Source of the DNA: Fuerstiella sp.
Lineage (GTDB): Bacteria > Planctomycetota > Planctomycetia > Planctomycetales > Planctomycetaceae
Direction: 5' to 3'
NCBI GenBank assembly: GCA_022843805.1
Contig: JALHMY010000013.1
Location: 55,342 to 119,341 of the forward strand
DNA length: 64,000 nt
Every line of letters begins with the position of its first letter. Positions within the stretch are counted from its first letter, which is position 1. The notes beneath the pieces are model-generated. The model searched no databases, was not told the DNA's origin, and worked only from the letters and a program-made list of their open reading frames with translations. The position numbers were made by a program, and so were the translations under genes. Shown piece by piece: positions 18,036 to 27,630 of this stretch.

Positions 18036-19388
18036 TCACAAAAGCTCGTACGGGACCTGGCCGCCTGGAACCAGATGAGTTGGGCGGCCAGACAGATCGA
18101 TTACCTGATCGTCAGGTTTTAGCCCCATCGCGTGATAGACAATCGCACAGAAGTCCTCGACACCAACCTTGCGTGATATCGGATACTCGGCCTTGTCGTT
18201 GGTGCTGCCAATGATTTGCCCGTGACGAAATCCTCCACCTGCCAGCAGTATGCTCTGAGCCTGAGGCCAGTGATCCCGGCCTGCGTTGTCATTAATGCGA
18301 GGCGTGTGCCCAAATTCCCCGGCTGTGACAACCAGCGTATCATCAAGCATGCCCCGTTCTGCCAGATCCTGAATCAGCACACCCACACAGCGATCATGGC
18401 GAGGAAGCTTGTCTTTCAAAGCGGGTTCAATGTTGGAGTGATCGTCAAAGTAGCCCGTGTTGAGCGAAACATAACGGACGCCTGCCTGAATGAGTCGTCT
18501 GGCCAAAAGAGCCTGCTCGCCCCAGCCTTTTCCGTATCGTTCCCGCAGAGCAACATCCTCTTCAGATACATCAAACGCCTTGCGGACTCGCCCGGAGAGA
18601 ACGAGATCCATTGCCTGCTGATCAACGGCGTCCATCTGTTCAAAGAGCCGGTTTCGATCAATTTGCTTCTTCAGGCTGTCGAGCTGGCCGCGCAGCGATG
18701 CTCGGTTGAGCACCCGGTTTTCTGACAAGCCATCTGTGAGCGAAAAGCTGGTATAATCACCCGTGGGAAGCTGGCCTGCTTCGTTTCCATAGCTGTAATC
18801 ACCGTAACGAAACGGATTGTAGTTTACTCCAAGCCATGCTCCGCCGTGAAATCCGAAGCCACCATCATTCATGTTCACATTCGCCAGTGATCCGTCCTGC
18901 GTTGGTCCCAGCAGGTGAGCTGCCACCGCCCCCATCGAAGGCTGTCGAGGCATTCGGTCACTGCCGTTGGCACCGAGACGCCCGGTGAGCATCCAGTGAG
19001 CAGCCGCCCAGTGATCTCCGTTTCCATGTGAGAAACTTCGAATGACCGTGCACTTGTCCATCACTTTTGCATGTTCGGGCATTAGTTCACAGACATCCAG
19101 CCCCGGAAGTCGGGAGGCGACAGGTTGGAATGGGCCCCGGTATTCCGCCGGCGCACCCGGCTTCATATCAAATGTATCAAGCTGAGAAGGTCCGCCATGC
19201 ATCCAAATCAGGATCACAGATTTCTTTGAACGAGCGGACGGATGCCGCAATGCCGACTGCTCTGCTCGCAACAATCCCTGCAGATGCAGGCCAAACGGAC
19301 CCAGCGTACCAATCTGCAGCATTCGCCGACGTGAGATCCCGTCACATAGTTCACTACGGCCCGAAGGCTGGCTGAGAATGTTGAGCAC
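18036..19388 (-). CDS. DUF1501 domain-containing protein (Tat-type leader)
   Basis: A 450-residue DUF1501 protein, a family related to the alkaline-phosphatase/sulfatase fold. The leader contains SRRRMLQIG at about residues 19-27, a twin-arginine motif. Core features are ILIWMHGGPSQLDTFD near residue 57, MPEHAKVMDKCTVIRS, the histidine in DDHSNIEP and the metal-like VVTAGEFGHTPRIN near residue 360, with GRDHWPQA after it. The gene starts with GTG 19388, preceded by AGGA at 7-nt spacing. Unlike the three other DUF1501 genes here it has no PSD1 partner adjacent. DUF1501 substrates are unknown; the genes are usually paired with cytochrome-type PSD1 genes in planctomycetes. Confidence 0.92.
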   Translation of the reverse strand: MLNILSQPSGRSELCDGISRRRMLQIGTLGPFGLHLQGLLRAEQSALRHPSARSKKSVILIWMHGGPSQLDTFDMKPGAPAEYRGPFQPVASRLPGLDVCELMPEHAKVMDKCTVIRSFSHGNGDHWAAAHWMLTGRLGANGSDRMPRQPSMGAVAAHLLGPTQDGSLANVNMNDGGFGFHGGAWLGVNYNPFRYGDYSYGNEAGQLPTGDYTSFSLTDGLSENRVLNRASLRGQLDSLKKQIDRNRLFEQMDAVDQQAMDLVLSGRVRKAFDVSEEDVALRERYGKGWGEQALLARRLIQAGVRYVSLNTGYFDDHSNIEPALKDKLPRHDRCVGVLIQDLAERGMLDDTLVVTAGEFGHTPRINDNAGRDHWPQAQSILLAGGGFRHGQIIGSTNDKAEYPISRKVGVEDFCAIVYHAMGLKPDDQVIDLSGRPTHLVPGGQVPYELL

Positions 19389-20094
19389 GTTCAGATCCTG
19401 GCCAAAGAAGATTCAGAAGATTGATTAAGTTTTATGTACCGTGGAAAAGATTTAATTGTCGCCTTTTGCTCCGCAAAAGAACGGCCTTTCGCGGAGCGAA
19501 AGGCGACTATGGCGGAACCTTTTTATTTCCCAGGTCGTTACGATCCAAATGCAGGCTGCGGGACGATTGTAAGCAATCTTTCGCCCGAACAAAGTCGAAT
19601 TTGTCGGCCGCGGGGGCATGGCGGCTTCGGATTTCGTTGTGCGGCAGGCTTCCAGCACACTGTTGAATCGCACAAACCTGTTTTGCAGAACCAATGGATT
19701 TGCTGATACAGCATCAGGAGAAAAGTCAGCCCGTCAGGGTCCCAGCCACGAATTCAGCATCTCGAAGAACGGCACACCTGAGGTTCTGCACTCGCATCAT
19801 GTTTCTCAAAAGCGTCAGAGTGAGGCGAACAGTCCTCTCAAATTGATAGACACTTTGCCGGGGCTTTCAAAAAAAGCCTGGTCTGTTCAGTGTCAAAAGA
19901 GACTCGCTCTACTGGTACGAGAAATGCACGCCAGCGTTCACCAGTGTATATGCCCTTAAAGAAAGGCGGTCAGTATGATCTGGAATTCAGGGACAATTTT
20001 GCCTCGGGGTGTACTGAGGTTTAGGGTAGAATTAGTTCGTTCCCAATCCGAGATACCAGAGCTGTATCGCCACAGACGATCGAAGGTTAACGAA
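19389..20094. other. Intergenic region with palindromic repeat; no gene recognised
   Basis: Roughly 700 bp between the divergent DUF1501 (minus) and PEP-CTERM (plus) genes. Small open frames at 19421-19959 have no recognisable family and one spans the palindrome, so they are not called. The 59-bp repeat at 19457-19515 is the only structured element I can support. Promoters for both flanking genes must lie here. Confidence 0.55.
19457..19515 (+). repeat. 59-bp interspersed palindrome, copy A
   Basis: A hairpin with 22-nt arms, 19458-19479 and 19486-19507, and a 6-nt loop; arms read GTCGCCTTTTGCTCCGCAAA... and its near-complement CTTTCGCGGAGCGAAAGG.... The arms differ by an A/G-type change in the tip, so each arm is also internally palindromic (CTTTCGC..GCGAAAG). 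The same 59 bp occurs in opposite orientation at 56993-57051 with 55 of 59 positions identical. The layout resembles REP/BIME-type elements mobilised by single-strand transposases, though none is encoded here. Confidence 0.92.
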
Positions 20095-20793
20095 ATGAAG
20101 AAAAACGGGATCGCAACGATTGCCGCGATGGCCATGATTCTGGTTGCCAATTCTGTGCAGGCGGGGTTCAACCTTATTGCACCAGCGGCAGCCCCTGGCG
20201 CAAACATCACCGGAGCCCTCACTGGTTTCGATACAGAAGGATCGGAAATGGATGGTATGCAGGTGACTGTATACTGGGCTGCAGGCGGCAGTCAGACGTT
20301 GGGATGGGCTGATATTGATGCCTCGTCAGGCGGCGTATCTGCGCCAGGCGCGTGGTCACTCAGCCAGGTTGGCGACACTTTCGGAAATCCCTGGTTGTTT
20401 GAAGCCCTTGTCCCGGTCAGCCGCCTGGTGATCAATGCGATTCCGGGAAAGACTGTCTTCGACATAGTGGACAATGTCGAGTTTACTGCTGGATCAGCGC
20501 TCGGACAGGCAATCTCGTCTGTAATGGGTATCGATGATTACGATGTTGTCGCTCAGTACTCCAATGCGGTCAGCCTGAACGGCGTGTTCCACGGCGATCT
20601 GTATGGAATGCTAGATATCACCTTCAATCGGGGATTTTCGGGAAGAATGACTTTTGTGGCTGACACCGATAGCGCAGACGCAAACAGCGTTATTATTCCT
20701 GATGCCGTTCCCGAACCAGGTTCAGTAATTCTGTGGAGCCTGTGTGCTGTTGGCGCCGTATTTGGTCGCCGACGCCTGATGAACGTTGCCTGA
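20095..20793 (+). CDS. PEP-CTERM sorting domain protein
   Basis: A 232-residue secreted protein from ATG 20095; an in-frame open stretch upstream is ignored because the signal peptide begins here (MKKNGIATIAAMAMILVANS, cut after VQA). The C-terminus has the PEP-CTERM tripartite tag: VPEPGS, a hydrophobic run (VILWSLCAVGAVFG) and a basic RRR tail. Such proteins are processed by an exosortase and released or anchored in an extracellular matrix; no exosortase gene is present in this window. The mature part is Ala/Gly/Asp-rich, likely beta-stranded, and not assignable to a further family. Upstream lies the palindrome-bearing intergenic region. Confidence 0.9.
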   Translation: MKKNGIATIAAMAMILVANSVQAGFNLIAPAAAPGANITGALTGFDTEGSEMDGMQVTVYWAAGGSQTLGWADIDASSGGVSAPGAWSLSQVGDTFGNPWLFEALVPVSRLVINAIPGKTVFDIVDNVEFTAGSALGQAISSVMGIDDYDVVAQYSNAVSLNGVFHGDLYGMLDITFNRGFSGRMTFVADTDSADANSVIIPDAVPEPGSVILWSLCAVGAVFGRRRLMNVA

Positions 20794-21038
20794 TTGTTCG
20801 GCAGCTCATTCTCGAAGACGACTGGCATTAGTATTCACATGGGACATTGCTGGTGAATGGAGGCGCTGAGATGTTCAAACAGTTGCGGACAGACGGTGCA
20901 GGGATTGCATCGTCTGTCACGTGCCAGCGTGAGGTCACTTCCGATCTCAGTTAAAGATTGTCAAACTGGTGGTTGCGCAACACGTCCGTAGCGCTGATTG
21001 CTTGTTTTGACGTCTCGAGAATCGGTGACCCACTTCCG

Positions 21039-22583
21039 ATGAAGTTGCTTTTCTGCTCAGTCCATGTTCAGGCAACCCTGCTTCGGTCTGCCTTGTGTCT
21101 CAGCATCCTGATTGTTCTGTGCCAGGGTCTGTCCGCTGATCAACTCGTGGCTGACAACGTCGAAAAATCGACGAGAACGTCTCCCGCACGGCCCAATGTC
21201 GTACTGATCCTCGCCGATGACCTCGGTGCACGTGATCTGGCCTGCTATGATGCTGATCTTCACGAAACACCACATCTCGATCGTTTTGCGTCTGAGAACC
21301 TGCGGTTTCTGAACGCTTATGCGATGTCCGTTTGCTCGCCGTCCCGTGCGGCACTGATGACCGGTCGGCATGCTGCCCGACTGAGGATGACGATCTGGTC
21401 GGAAGGATCGCTGAGCGGGCCGAAGGATCGTCCGCTGTTGCAGGCAGAGTCCCGACATGATCTGCCACTTGAAGAATTAACGCTCGCAGAACAATTCTAT
21501 GCGGCCGGGTATCTGACGGCCCTGGTTGGAAAATGGCATCTGGGTGGCCCCGGCCACTTTCCGGAAGCTCAGGGGTTCGATGTCAACATCGGAGGAAACC
21601 ACTGGGGAGCTCCTCAGACGTTTTGGTGGCCATGGAAGGGAAACAAGCGGTATGGCGGTGAGTTTCGCTATATTCCCCATCTGGAATTCGGAAAGCCCGG
21701 TGATTACCTGACCGATCGGCTCACCGATGAAGCCATTCGTGTCATCGACAGGTCGCAGGGCCAGCCGTTTTTTCTGTGCCTGACGCATTATGCACCGCAT
21801 ACTCCACTGGAAGCGAAGTCCGACGATGTGCAATATTTTCAGCAGAAGATTCGTCCGGAGTTCAATCATCAAAATCCTGTTTATGCAGCGATGGTCAAAT
21901 CACTGGATGAAAGTGTGGGCCGCGTGCTGCAGCATCTCGATGCTCTGAAGTTGTCGGATAACACCATCGTGATCTTTACCAGTGATAATGGTGGTTCCCT
22001 CGGGATTGACCGCCTGTCCGGAATGACTGTCCCCAGTTCCAGCAATGCGCCGCTTCGATCGGGCAAAGGATCACTGTATGAAGGCGGCATCCGAGTCCCT
22101 CTGATCATTCGCTGGCCCGGAGTGACCGGTCATGGAGCTCATTGTGCTGAACCGGTTGTGATTATGGATCTGTTCCATACTCTGGTGAGAGTTGCTGATC
22201 CGCAGGTGGCTGCTGATCGTCATTCCAGCGGCGCCTCAGGTGCAGCAACAGGGGCCGATGGCCTTGATCTGATGCCGCTCATGCGTAATCCGCAGGACAC
22301 TCTGGATCGTGAGGCTCTGTATTTTCATTATCCTCACTATTACGACACAACGACACCCGTCAGTGCTGTCCGGGCAGGACAATGGAAGCTGCTGGAGTAT
22401 CTTGAAGACAAGTCGCTTGAACTGTACGACCTGGAATCGGATCCATCGGAATCCAGGAATCTCGCAATGCAGCATTCTGAAACGACAGCCCGGCTTCGGC
22501 AACAGCTTGAAGACTGGCGAAAATCGGTTTCAGCGGCGATGCCCGTTCCGAATCCGCAATGGAAAGCGGTGAAAGCCGACTGA
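21039..22583 (+). CDS. Secreted sulfatase
   Basis: A 514-residue arylsulfatase-type enzyme from ATG 21039; a TTG 27 codons upstream would add an unneeded leader. A signal peptide covers residues 1-33 (hydrophobic ALCLSILIVLC, cut near LSA). RPNVVLILADDLG places the metal-binding Asp pair at 60-61, and CSPSRAALMTGRH holds the Cys at residue 99 that is normally oxidised to formylglycine (CxPSR motif). The lower half has GKWHLGG and the metal-ligand segment IVIFTSDNGG near residue 335. It would hydrolyse sulfate esters, probably of polysaccharides, outside the cytoplasm. A convergent EthD-like gene follows within 35 bp. Confidence 0.95.
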   Translation: MKLLFCSVHVQATLLRSALCLSILIVLCQGLSADQLVADNVEKSTRTSPARPNVVLILADDLGARDLACYDADLHETPHLDRFASENLRFLNAYAMSVCSPSRAALMTGRHAARLRMTIWSEGSLSGPKDRPLLQAESRHDLPLEELTLAEQFYAAGYLTALVGKWHLGGPGHFPEAQGFDVNIGGNHWGAPQTFWWPWKGNKRYGGEFRYIPHLEFGKPGDYLTDRLTDEAIRVIDRSQGQPFFLCLTHYAPHTPLEAKSDDVQYFQQKIRPEFNHQNPVYAAMVKSLDESVGRVLQHLDALKLSDNTIVIFTSDNGGSLGIDRLSGMTVPSSSNAPLRSGKGSLYEGGIRVPLIIRWPGVTGHGAHCAEPVVIMDLFHTLVRVADPQVAADRHSSGASGAATGADGLDLMPLMRNPQDTLDREALYFHYPHYYDTTTPVSAVRAGQWKLLEYLEDKSLELYDLESDPSESRNLAMQHSETTARLRQQLEDWRKSVSAAMPVPNPQWKAVKAD

Positions 22584-22617
22584 TCACTGGCATTCGGCGC
22601 GGCCGACATTCATTCAT

Positions 22618-22947
22618 TTAGTGTTTGTCGTTCATGTCGATCAGCACAGCTTCTTCATTGAACATGAAGGAGCAGCCACCGGTTGCAAAGTTCGGAACAT
22701 CAGCAATGGCTGCCTGTCCTTCCGGTGAGGCGAGGATGGCTTCAAGGTCGGCCCGAGTGTCTGCATACAATCCAACGATCATATAGTGCGGCGGCAATTC
22801 GCCAGGCACAGCCGATTCACACTTACCGATCGTCCAGCCTTTCAGCCCCTTCATTTTCCGTGCAATTGGAATATGCACTTCGAAATAGTAGCGGTCGAAT
22901 TCCGCCGCATCGAGCGGATGGCCATAAAGTACGGTCAGGCGATACAT
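22618..22947 (-). CDS. EthD family protein
   Basis: A 109-residue protein matching the EthD/Dabb-like ferredoxin fold: MYRLTVLYGHPLDAAEFDRY with a strand-helix repeat, HIPIARKMKGLKGWTIG in the middle and an SPEGQAAIADVPNFA helix that is characteristic. EthD proteins accompany oxidoreductive steps such as ether degradation, but many small members have no known role. The gene reads toward the sulfatase end, only 35 bp away (convergent). A GGGGGA site lies 7 nt before the ATG. The upstream side, 22948-23465, is repeat-rich intergenic DNA. Confidence 0.85.
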   Translation of the reverse strand: MYRLTVLYGHPLDAAEFDRYYFEVHIPIARKMKGLKGWTIGKCESAVPGELPPHYMIVGLYADTRADLEAILASPEGQAAIADVPNFATGGCSFMFNEEAVLIDMNDKH

Positions 22948-23099
22948 TGTCTGTTCCCCCGGGGGCGGATTCGAAGATTGCTGGCATTTCGATGAGCCGG
23001 ATTCCGCTGCGATTCAGGCTCTCCCAGGGCTGAATCTCACCCCGCTGACTCGCCGCACTGCAAGCAATAATATACGAATACTGCGAGCTTCCTGAAACG

Positions 23100-23192
<93 letters not shown>

Positions 23193-23264
23193 CGAAATCC
23201 GCGTGGATCATTCAACGAGACTTCACAATGCCGAAGAGCCCCGTACGGTCAGCTTTCCGAGACA

Positions 23265-23309
23265 CAATTGTTCAAGTCTTCATGCCATCAGGAAGCGTTT
23301 CGTTGTTAT
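23265..23309 (+). repeat. 45-bp direct repeat, copy 2
   Basis: The second copy of the CAATTGTTCAAGTCTTC unit, differing at three positions from copy 1 (two adjacent bases in the middle and one A/G change). It is followed by a short spacer and the inverted-array sequence rather than by the CGTGCT array. Confidence 0.95.
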
Positions 23310-23318
23310 TGTCTCCTT

Positions 23319-23360
23319 CGAGCACGAGTACGAGTACCGCGAAGCTGAGTACGAGTACGA
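23319..23360 (+). repeat. Inverted, degenerate counterpart of the hexanucleotide array
   Basis: Contains CGAGCACGAGTACGAGTAC and GAGTACGAGTACGA separated by nine bases. The units are the reverse complement of CGTGCT/CGTACT, but degenerate and interrupted. Together with 23145-23192 it forms a long potential cruciform or mRNA stem. Confidence 0.85.
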
Positions 23361-23465
23361 AAAGAGAGCTTCGGAAGGGGCAGATTGAATAACGTTTGCA
23401 TTCTGCCTCAGATCCGCACCGAAGTGCTGATGCCGGAGATGGAGTTTGCCGGCATAACCCATGGC

Positions 23466-24944
23466 CTATGCCAGGACCCCATTGACCAGCTCGCCATGCA
23501 CATCCGTCAGCCGGTAATCGCGGCCCTGAAATCGCCATGTCAGCCGGGTATGGTCCAGCCCCAGAAGGTGCAGTGCGGTCGCATTCAGATCATGAATGTG
23601 AACCGGATCACGGGCAATGTTGTAAGAGAAATCATCGGTTTCTCCATGAACGTGGCCTTTCTTTACGCCTGCCCCAGCCATCCAGACCGAATAGCATCGA
23701 GGATGATGATCGCGTCCATAGTCTGTCCGGGTGAGTGTGCCCTGAGAGTAAACCGTGCGGCCAAATTCGCCTCCCCAGATCACAAGGGTATCATCCAGAA
23801 GGCCTCGTTCCCTGAGATCCTTCAGCAGAGCGGCGGTTGGCTGATCCGTGTCGTAACACTGACTGGCGATGCCTGATGGCAGACTGGCATGCTGGTCCCA
23901 GCCACGATGATACAACTGAATAAACCGGACTCCGCGTTCTGCAAGACGGCGGGCCAGAATACAGTTGGCGGCAAACGTCCCGGGTTTGCGGGATTCCGGA
24001 CCATAACTCTCGAAGACGTGAGCTGATTCCTGTGACAGGTCGGCCAGTTCGGGAACAGCGGCCTGCATGCGAAATGCCATTTCATACTGATCAATACGTG
24101 CCAGAGTTTCCGGGTCCTGAGTTTCTCTGTAACGCAGCTGATTCAATTCGGCTGCGTCGTCCAGCATTGCTCGTCGTCGCCCGGGAGTCATGCCCTGAGG
24201 ATTCGACAGGTAAAGTACCGGATCACTGCCCGAGCTGAATCGAACTCCCTGATACCGTGACGGCAGAAAGCCCGAACCCCACATGCGTTCATGAAGCGGC
24301 TGTGCATTGGTCGGACCGCTCGGTCGTGAGATCATTGCGGCAAAAGCCGGCAGTTCATCATTTTCTGAACCCAGCCCATACGAAATCCATGCGCCAAAGG
24401 CCGGTCGACCGGCGATCTGATGACCCGTCTGCAACAGTGTCATTGCCGGATCATGGTTAATGGCTTCGGTATGCAGCGTCCGGATCAGACAAATTTCATC
24501 CGCCAGACTCCCGGTGTGTGGCAGCAACTCGCTGAGCCACATACCACATTCTCCATAAGGCCGAAAACGCCATGCCGACGGTGCCACCGGAAGCCGTTTC
24601 TGTCCGGATGTCATCCCCGTCAGCCGCTGTCCGGCACGAACCGAGTCCGGAAGATCCTGATCAAAATATTTGACCAGACCGGGTTTATGATCGAACAGTT
24701 CCAGCTGCGAAGGAGCACCGGCCTGAGTCAGCCAGATAATCCGTCGAGCTCGGGGAACAAAATGAGGTAGTGGTCTCGCTGCCAAAGGAGACGCTGGCTG
24801 TTCTGCATCGCTGCCGAGGGCCGGGCCAGACCTGACCGAGGAGGCCATCAGTGTTGCCAGAGCCGCACCTCCCACAAGGCCCTTTTCCAGAAACTGTCGG
24901 CGAGCGATCTGCATTTCGGAATTTACATCTGTCACGGAATTCAT
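23466..24944 (-). CDS. DUF1501 domain-containing protein (PSD1 partner)
   Basis: A 492-residue DUF1501 protein. A Tat-type leader is seen as ARRQFLEKGLVGGAALATLM at about 14-33. Core features are RRIIWLTQAGAPSQLELFDH near residue 67, MWLSELLPHTGSLADEICLI, ERGVRFIQLYHRGWDQH (metal-type His) and VIWGGEFGRTVYSQG near residue 400, then GRDHHPRCYSVWMAGAGVKKG. The ATG overlaps the PSD1 stop as ATGA, so the pair is translationally coupled. The family is thought to act outside the cytoplasm with the cytochrome-like PSD1 protein; substrate unknown. The mature protein is close in size to the DUF1501 at 49922 and 54821. Confidence 0.94.
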   Translation of the reverse strand: MNSVTDVNSEMQIARRQFLEKGLVGGAALATLMASSVRSGPALGSDAEQPASPLAARPLPHFVPRARRIIWLTQAGAPSQLELFDHKPGLVKYFDQDLPDSVRAGQRLTGMTSGQKRLPVAPSAWRFRPYGECGMWLSELLPHTGSLADEICLIRTLHTEAINHDPAMTLLQTGHQIAGRPAFGAWISYGLGSENDELPAFAAMISRPSGPTNAQPLHERMWGSGFLPSRYQGVRFSSGSDPVLYLSNPQGMTPGRRRAMLDDAAELNQLRYRETQDPETLARIDQYEMAFRMQAAVPELADLSQESAHVFESYGPESRKPGTFAANCILARRLAERGVRFIQLYHRGWDQHASLPSGIASQCYDTDQPTAALLKDLRERGLLDDTLVIWGGEFGRTVYSQGTLTRTDYGRDHHPRCYSVWMAGAGVKKGHVHGETDDFSYNIARDPVHIHDLNATALHLLGLDHTRLTWRFQGRDYRLTDVHGELVNGVLA

Positions 24945-27508
24945 TCTTTCATCACCGTTTCATCAAGATTCAGCAGAGTGCTGGCCACGACGGACATGGC
25001 CGCCAGTTCTGCTGCGTCGAACGACGAATCCGCCGGCTGGTCACCAATACTGAGCAGTGCTTTGGCAGAATCGGCGTCCGCCCGAAAATCTGACAGTGAA
25101 CGCTCAAATGCCGCCCGCAGCACACGCTGTTCGGCTGCATTCGGCATTCTCGTCAGCAGCAGGCGAAAACCATATTGAATCCGTCCGTCGGTCTCCGCAC
25201 CACCTTCTTTCATCATACGTTCTGCGAGGAATCGGGCGGCTTCCACATACGTCGGATCATTCAGCAGATTCAGCGCCTGAAGAGGAGTATTTGTTCGCGG
25301 CCGTCGAAGCGAGCATGCTTCGCGGAACGGAGCATCAAACAGAAGCATTGCGGGATGCGGTACCGACCGTTTCCAGTAGGTATACAGACTGCGGCGATGC
25401 AGGTCTTCACCCTTGCCCTGAACATAAACATTGGTTCCGCTTCCTGCTGTGATTTGTTCATAGAGTCCGGCGGGGTGATAAGGCCTGACTGAAGGGCCGC
25501 CCATTTTTCGAACCAGCAGGCCGCTGGCGGCGAGTGCCTGGTCACGTATCGTTTCGGCACTCAGTCGAAATCGCGGGCCTCGCCCCAGCAGCCGATTCTC
25601 CGGATCGCGTTCCCGCTGGCTCAGAGGAACATGCGACGTCTGACGATACGTCTGGCTGGTGACCATCAGTCGAAGCATATGTCTGATATCCCACCCACTA
25701 CGGACGAATTCACCCGCAAGCCAGTCGAGCAGTTCCGGGTGACTGGGGGAATCTCCCTGGGATCCAAAGTCTTCCGATGTCCGCACAATCCCGGCACCAA
25801 ACAGCATCTGCCAGAAACGATTGACGGTCACTCTGGCCGTCAGAGGGTTTGCGGGGTCCACCAGCCATTTTGCCAGGCCCATGCGATCTTTCGGCAGGTC
25901 CGGATTCATCGGGGGCAGTACAGCCGGAGTTGCCGGACCAACTTCGGCTCCAGGCCGGTCATAAGCACCTCGCATCAGAACGAAGGTCGGTCGGGGCGTT
26001 TCCAGCTGGGACATCACCAGAGCTGTTGGTATCTCACTTTGAAGCTGATCCAGCTGTTTCTTCAGATCCGCGATTCGGGTATTCAATTCTTTCCGGCGAT
26101 CTTCCGCATCGGCACCTGTTGCTGTTTCGGCCAGTTGTGCGGTGGCTGAATCCAGCTGAGTTTGAAACGATGTCTGCTGAGCCTGTTGCTCGGGGGACGG
26201 CAGTTTCAAAAATGGCGGATTACTTTCACGAAAGGATTTTTCATAGTACCCTCGGCCGGGTTCCGGAACACTGTGGAAGAAGGCTTTCAGGCTGTAAAAA
26301 TCCTGTTGCGTAAACGGGTCATATTTGTGATCGTGACAGCGTGCACAATTGAACGTCTGGCCAAGCCACACGGCAGCTGTGGTTTCAACTCGGTCGGCCG
26401 TGTATTCTGCGAGAAACTCCTCCGGTATCACTCCCCCTTCTTCGTTCATCATATGATTTCGATGGAAGCCCGTGGCAATCTTCTGAGCGAGCGTCGCGTC
26501 GGGAATCAGGTCTCCGGCAATCTGTTCCACGGTAAACTGATCAAATCGCATATTGCTGTTGAACGCCTGAATTACCCAGTCGCGCCACGCATACACATCG
26601 CGATCGCGATCCACCTGATAACCGTTGGTGTCCGCAAACCGGGCGGCATCCAGCCAGTCCACAGCCATGCGTTCGCCATAATGAGGAGACTGCAGCAGTC
26701 GATCCACCACTTTTTCCCATGCGTCAGGAGCTGTATCCGCAAGGAATGCATCAACCTCGGCCGGTTCCGGCGGCAGGCCGGTCAGATCCAGAGTGACTCG
26801 CCGAATCAGTGTGAGTTTGTCAGCATTTGCCGACAGAGTCATGGATTCTGACTGAAGTTTTTGACGAACAAACCAGTCTATCTCATTACCTTCTGCCGCT
26901 GAGGCATCTGCGGGCGCATCCTGAGCCGGCGGTGTGATGCTCTTCAGCGGGGCAAAGGCCCAGTGCTGTTCATAGGCTGCTCCTTCGGCGATCCATCGCT
27001 TCAGTCGTTCCTTCTGCAGAGCGGACAGAGTTTTGCCTGTGGATGGCGGAGGCATGACCAGATCTGTATCAGACGATTCGATTCGCTCAAGCAGTGTGCT
27101 CTTCTGTGGATCGCCGGGGACAATTGCTGAGTTTCCGGATTCCGCGGGGCTCAGAGCGCTTTCGCGCGAGTCCAGTCGCAGGGCAGACTGTCGCCGCGAC
27201 CCGTCCGGACCATGGCAACTGAAGCACGCATCCGAAAGGATTGGTCGAATGTCACGGTTAAACTGAATGCTGTCAGGCTGACTTTTGTCATCGGCCTTCA
27301 AGCTTGTGGCAAAGGGCCACCAGCCGCCCGAGTCGCGGTGCTGCTCATTAAGCGACACGCTCTGAATGACAATCATTGCCAGACAAATCAAAGGGAATCG
27401 GATCGCCTGCCGCTGACCAGTCTGATGACCAGTCTGAAGAAGCACTGAGGCCAGCGTGCTGGCCCGCGAGTCACGCTGCTTTACTGAATAAATTCTAAAT
27501 CCTGACAT
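24941..27508 (-). CDS. PSD1 / DUF1549 / DUF1553 planctomycete cytochrome-type protein
   Basis: An 855-residue protein from ATG 27508; an upstream TTG would add 18 residues (27562). Domain order: an uncleaved or signal-type hydrophobic stretch at the N-terminus, PSCyt1 with the haem site CFSCHG, DUF1549 with PHYGERMAVDWLDAARFADT near residue 265, a second haem motif CARCHDHKYDP near residue 370, and DUF1553 with NRFWQMLFGAGIVRTSEDFG in the second half. A coiled coil of Glu/Gln-rich residues lies around 440-480. Family members are secreted c-type cytochromes probably oxidising or hydrolysing polymers; the biochemistry is not settled. Coupled by ATGA to the DUF1501 gene. Confidence 0.94.
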   Translation of the reverse strand: MSGFRIYSVKQRDSRASTLASVLLQTGHQTGQRQAIRFPLICLAMIVIQSVSLNEQHRDSGGWWPFATSLKADDKSQPDSIQFNRDIRPILSDACFSCHGPDGSRRQSALRLDSRESALSPAESGNSAIVPGDPQKSTLLERIESSDTDLVMPPPSTGKTLSALQKERLKRWIAEGAAYEQHWAFAPLKSITPPAQDAPADASAAEGNEIDWFVRQKLQSESMTLSANADKLTLIRRVTLDLTGLPPEPAEVDAFLADTAPDAWEKVVDRLLQSPHYGERMAVDWLDAARFADTNGYQVDRDRDVYAWRDWVIQAFNSNMRFDQFTVEQIAGDLIPDATLAQKIATGFHRNHMMNEEGGVIPEEFLAEYTADRVETTAAVWLGQTFNCARCHDHKYDPFTQQDFYSLKAFFHSVPEPGRGYYEKSFRESNPPFLKLPSPEQQAQQTSFQTQLDSATAQLAETATGADAEDRRKELNTRIADLKKQLDQLQSEIPTALVMSQLETPRPTFVLMRGAYDRPGAEVGPATPAVLPPMNPDLPKDRMGLAKWLVDPANPLTARVTVNRFWQMLFGAGIVRTSEDFGSQGDSPSHPELLDWLAGEFVRSGWDIRHMLRLMVTSQTYRQTSHVPLSQRERDPENRLLGRGPRFRLSAETIRDQALAASGLLVRKMGGPSVRPYHPAGLYEQITAGSGTNVYVQGKGEDLHRRSLYTYWKRSVPHPAMLLFDAPFREACSLRRPRTNTPLQALNLLNDPTYVEAARFLAERMMKEGGAETDGRIQYGFRLLLTRMPNAAEQRVLRAAFERSLSDFRADADSAKALLSIGDQPADSSFDAAELAAMSVVASTLLNLDETVMKE

Positions 27509-27630
27509 GGGCGATTCTGTGATGGCTGAGTGACAGATGGCTGAGTGATAACAGAGAAGCAAGGAAGTTCCGGGACTTCGGACATCTGAGTATCGAACGA
27601 TGTTCTACCCCAGTGATTCTAACGCAATGA

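Noticed and set aside
19421..19959. Short frames over copy A of the 59-bp palindrome
   Set aside because: They begin or end inside the palindrome and show no conserved pattern.
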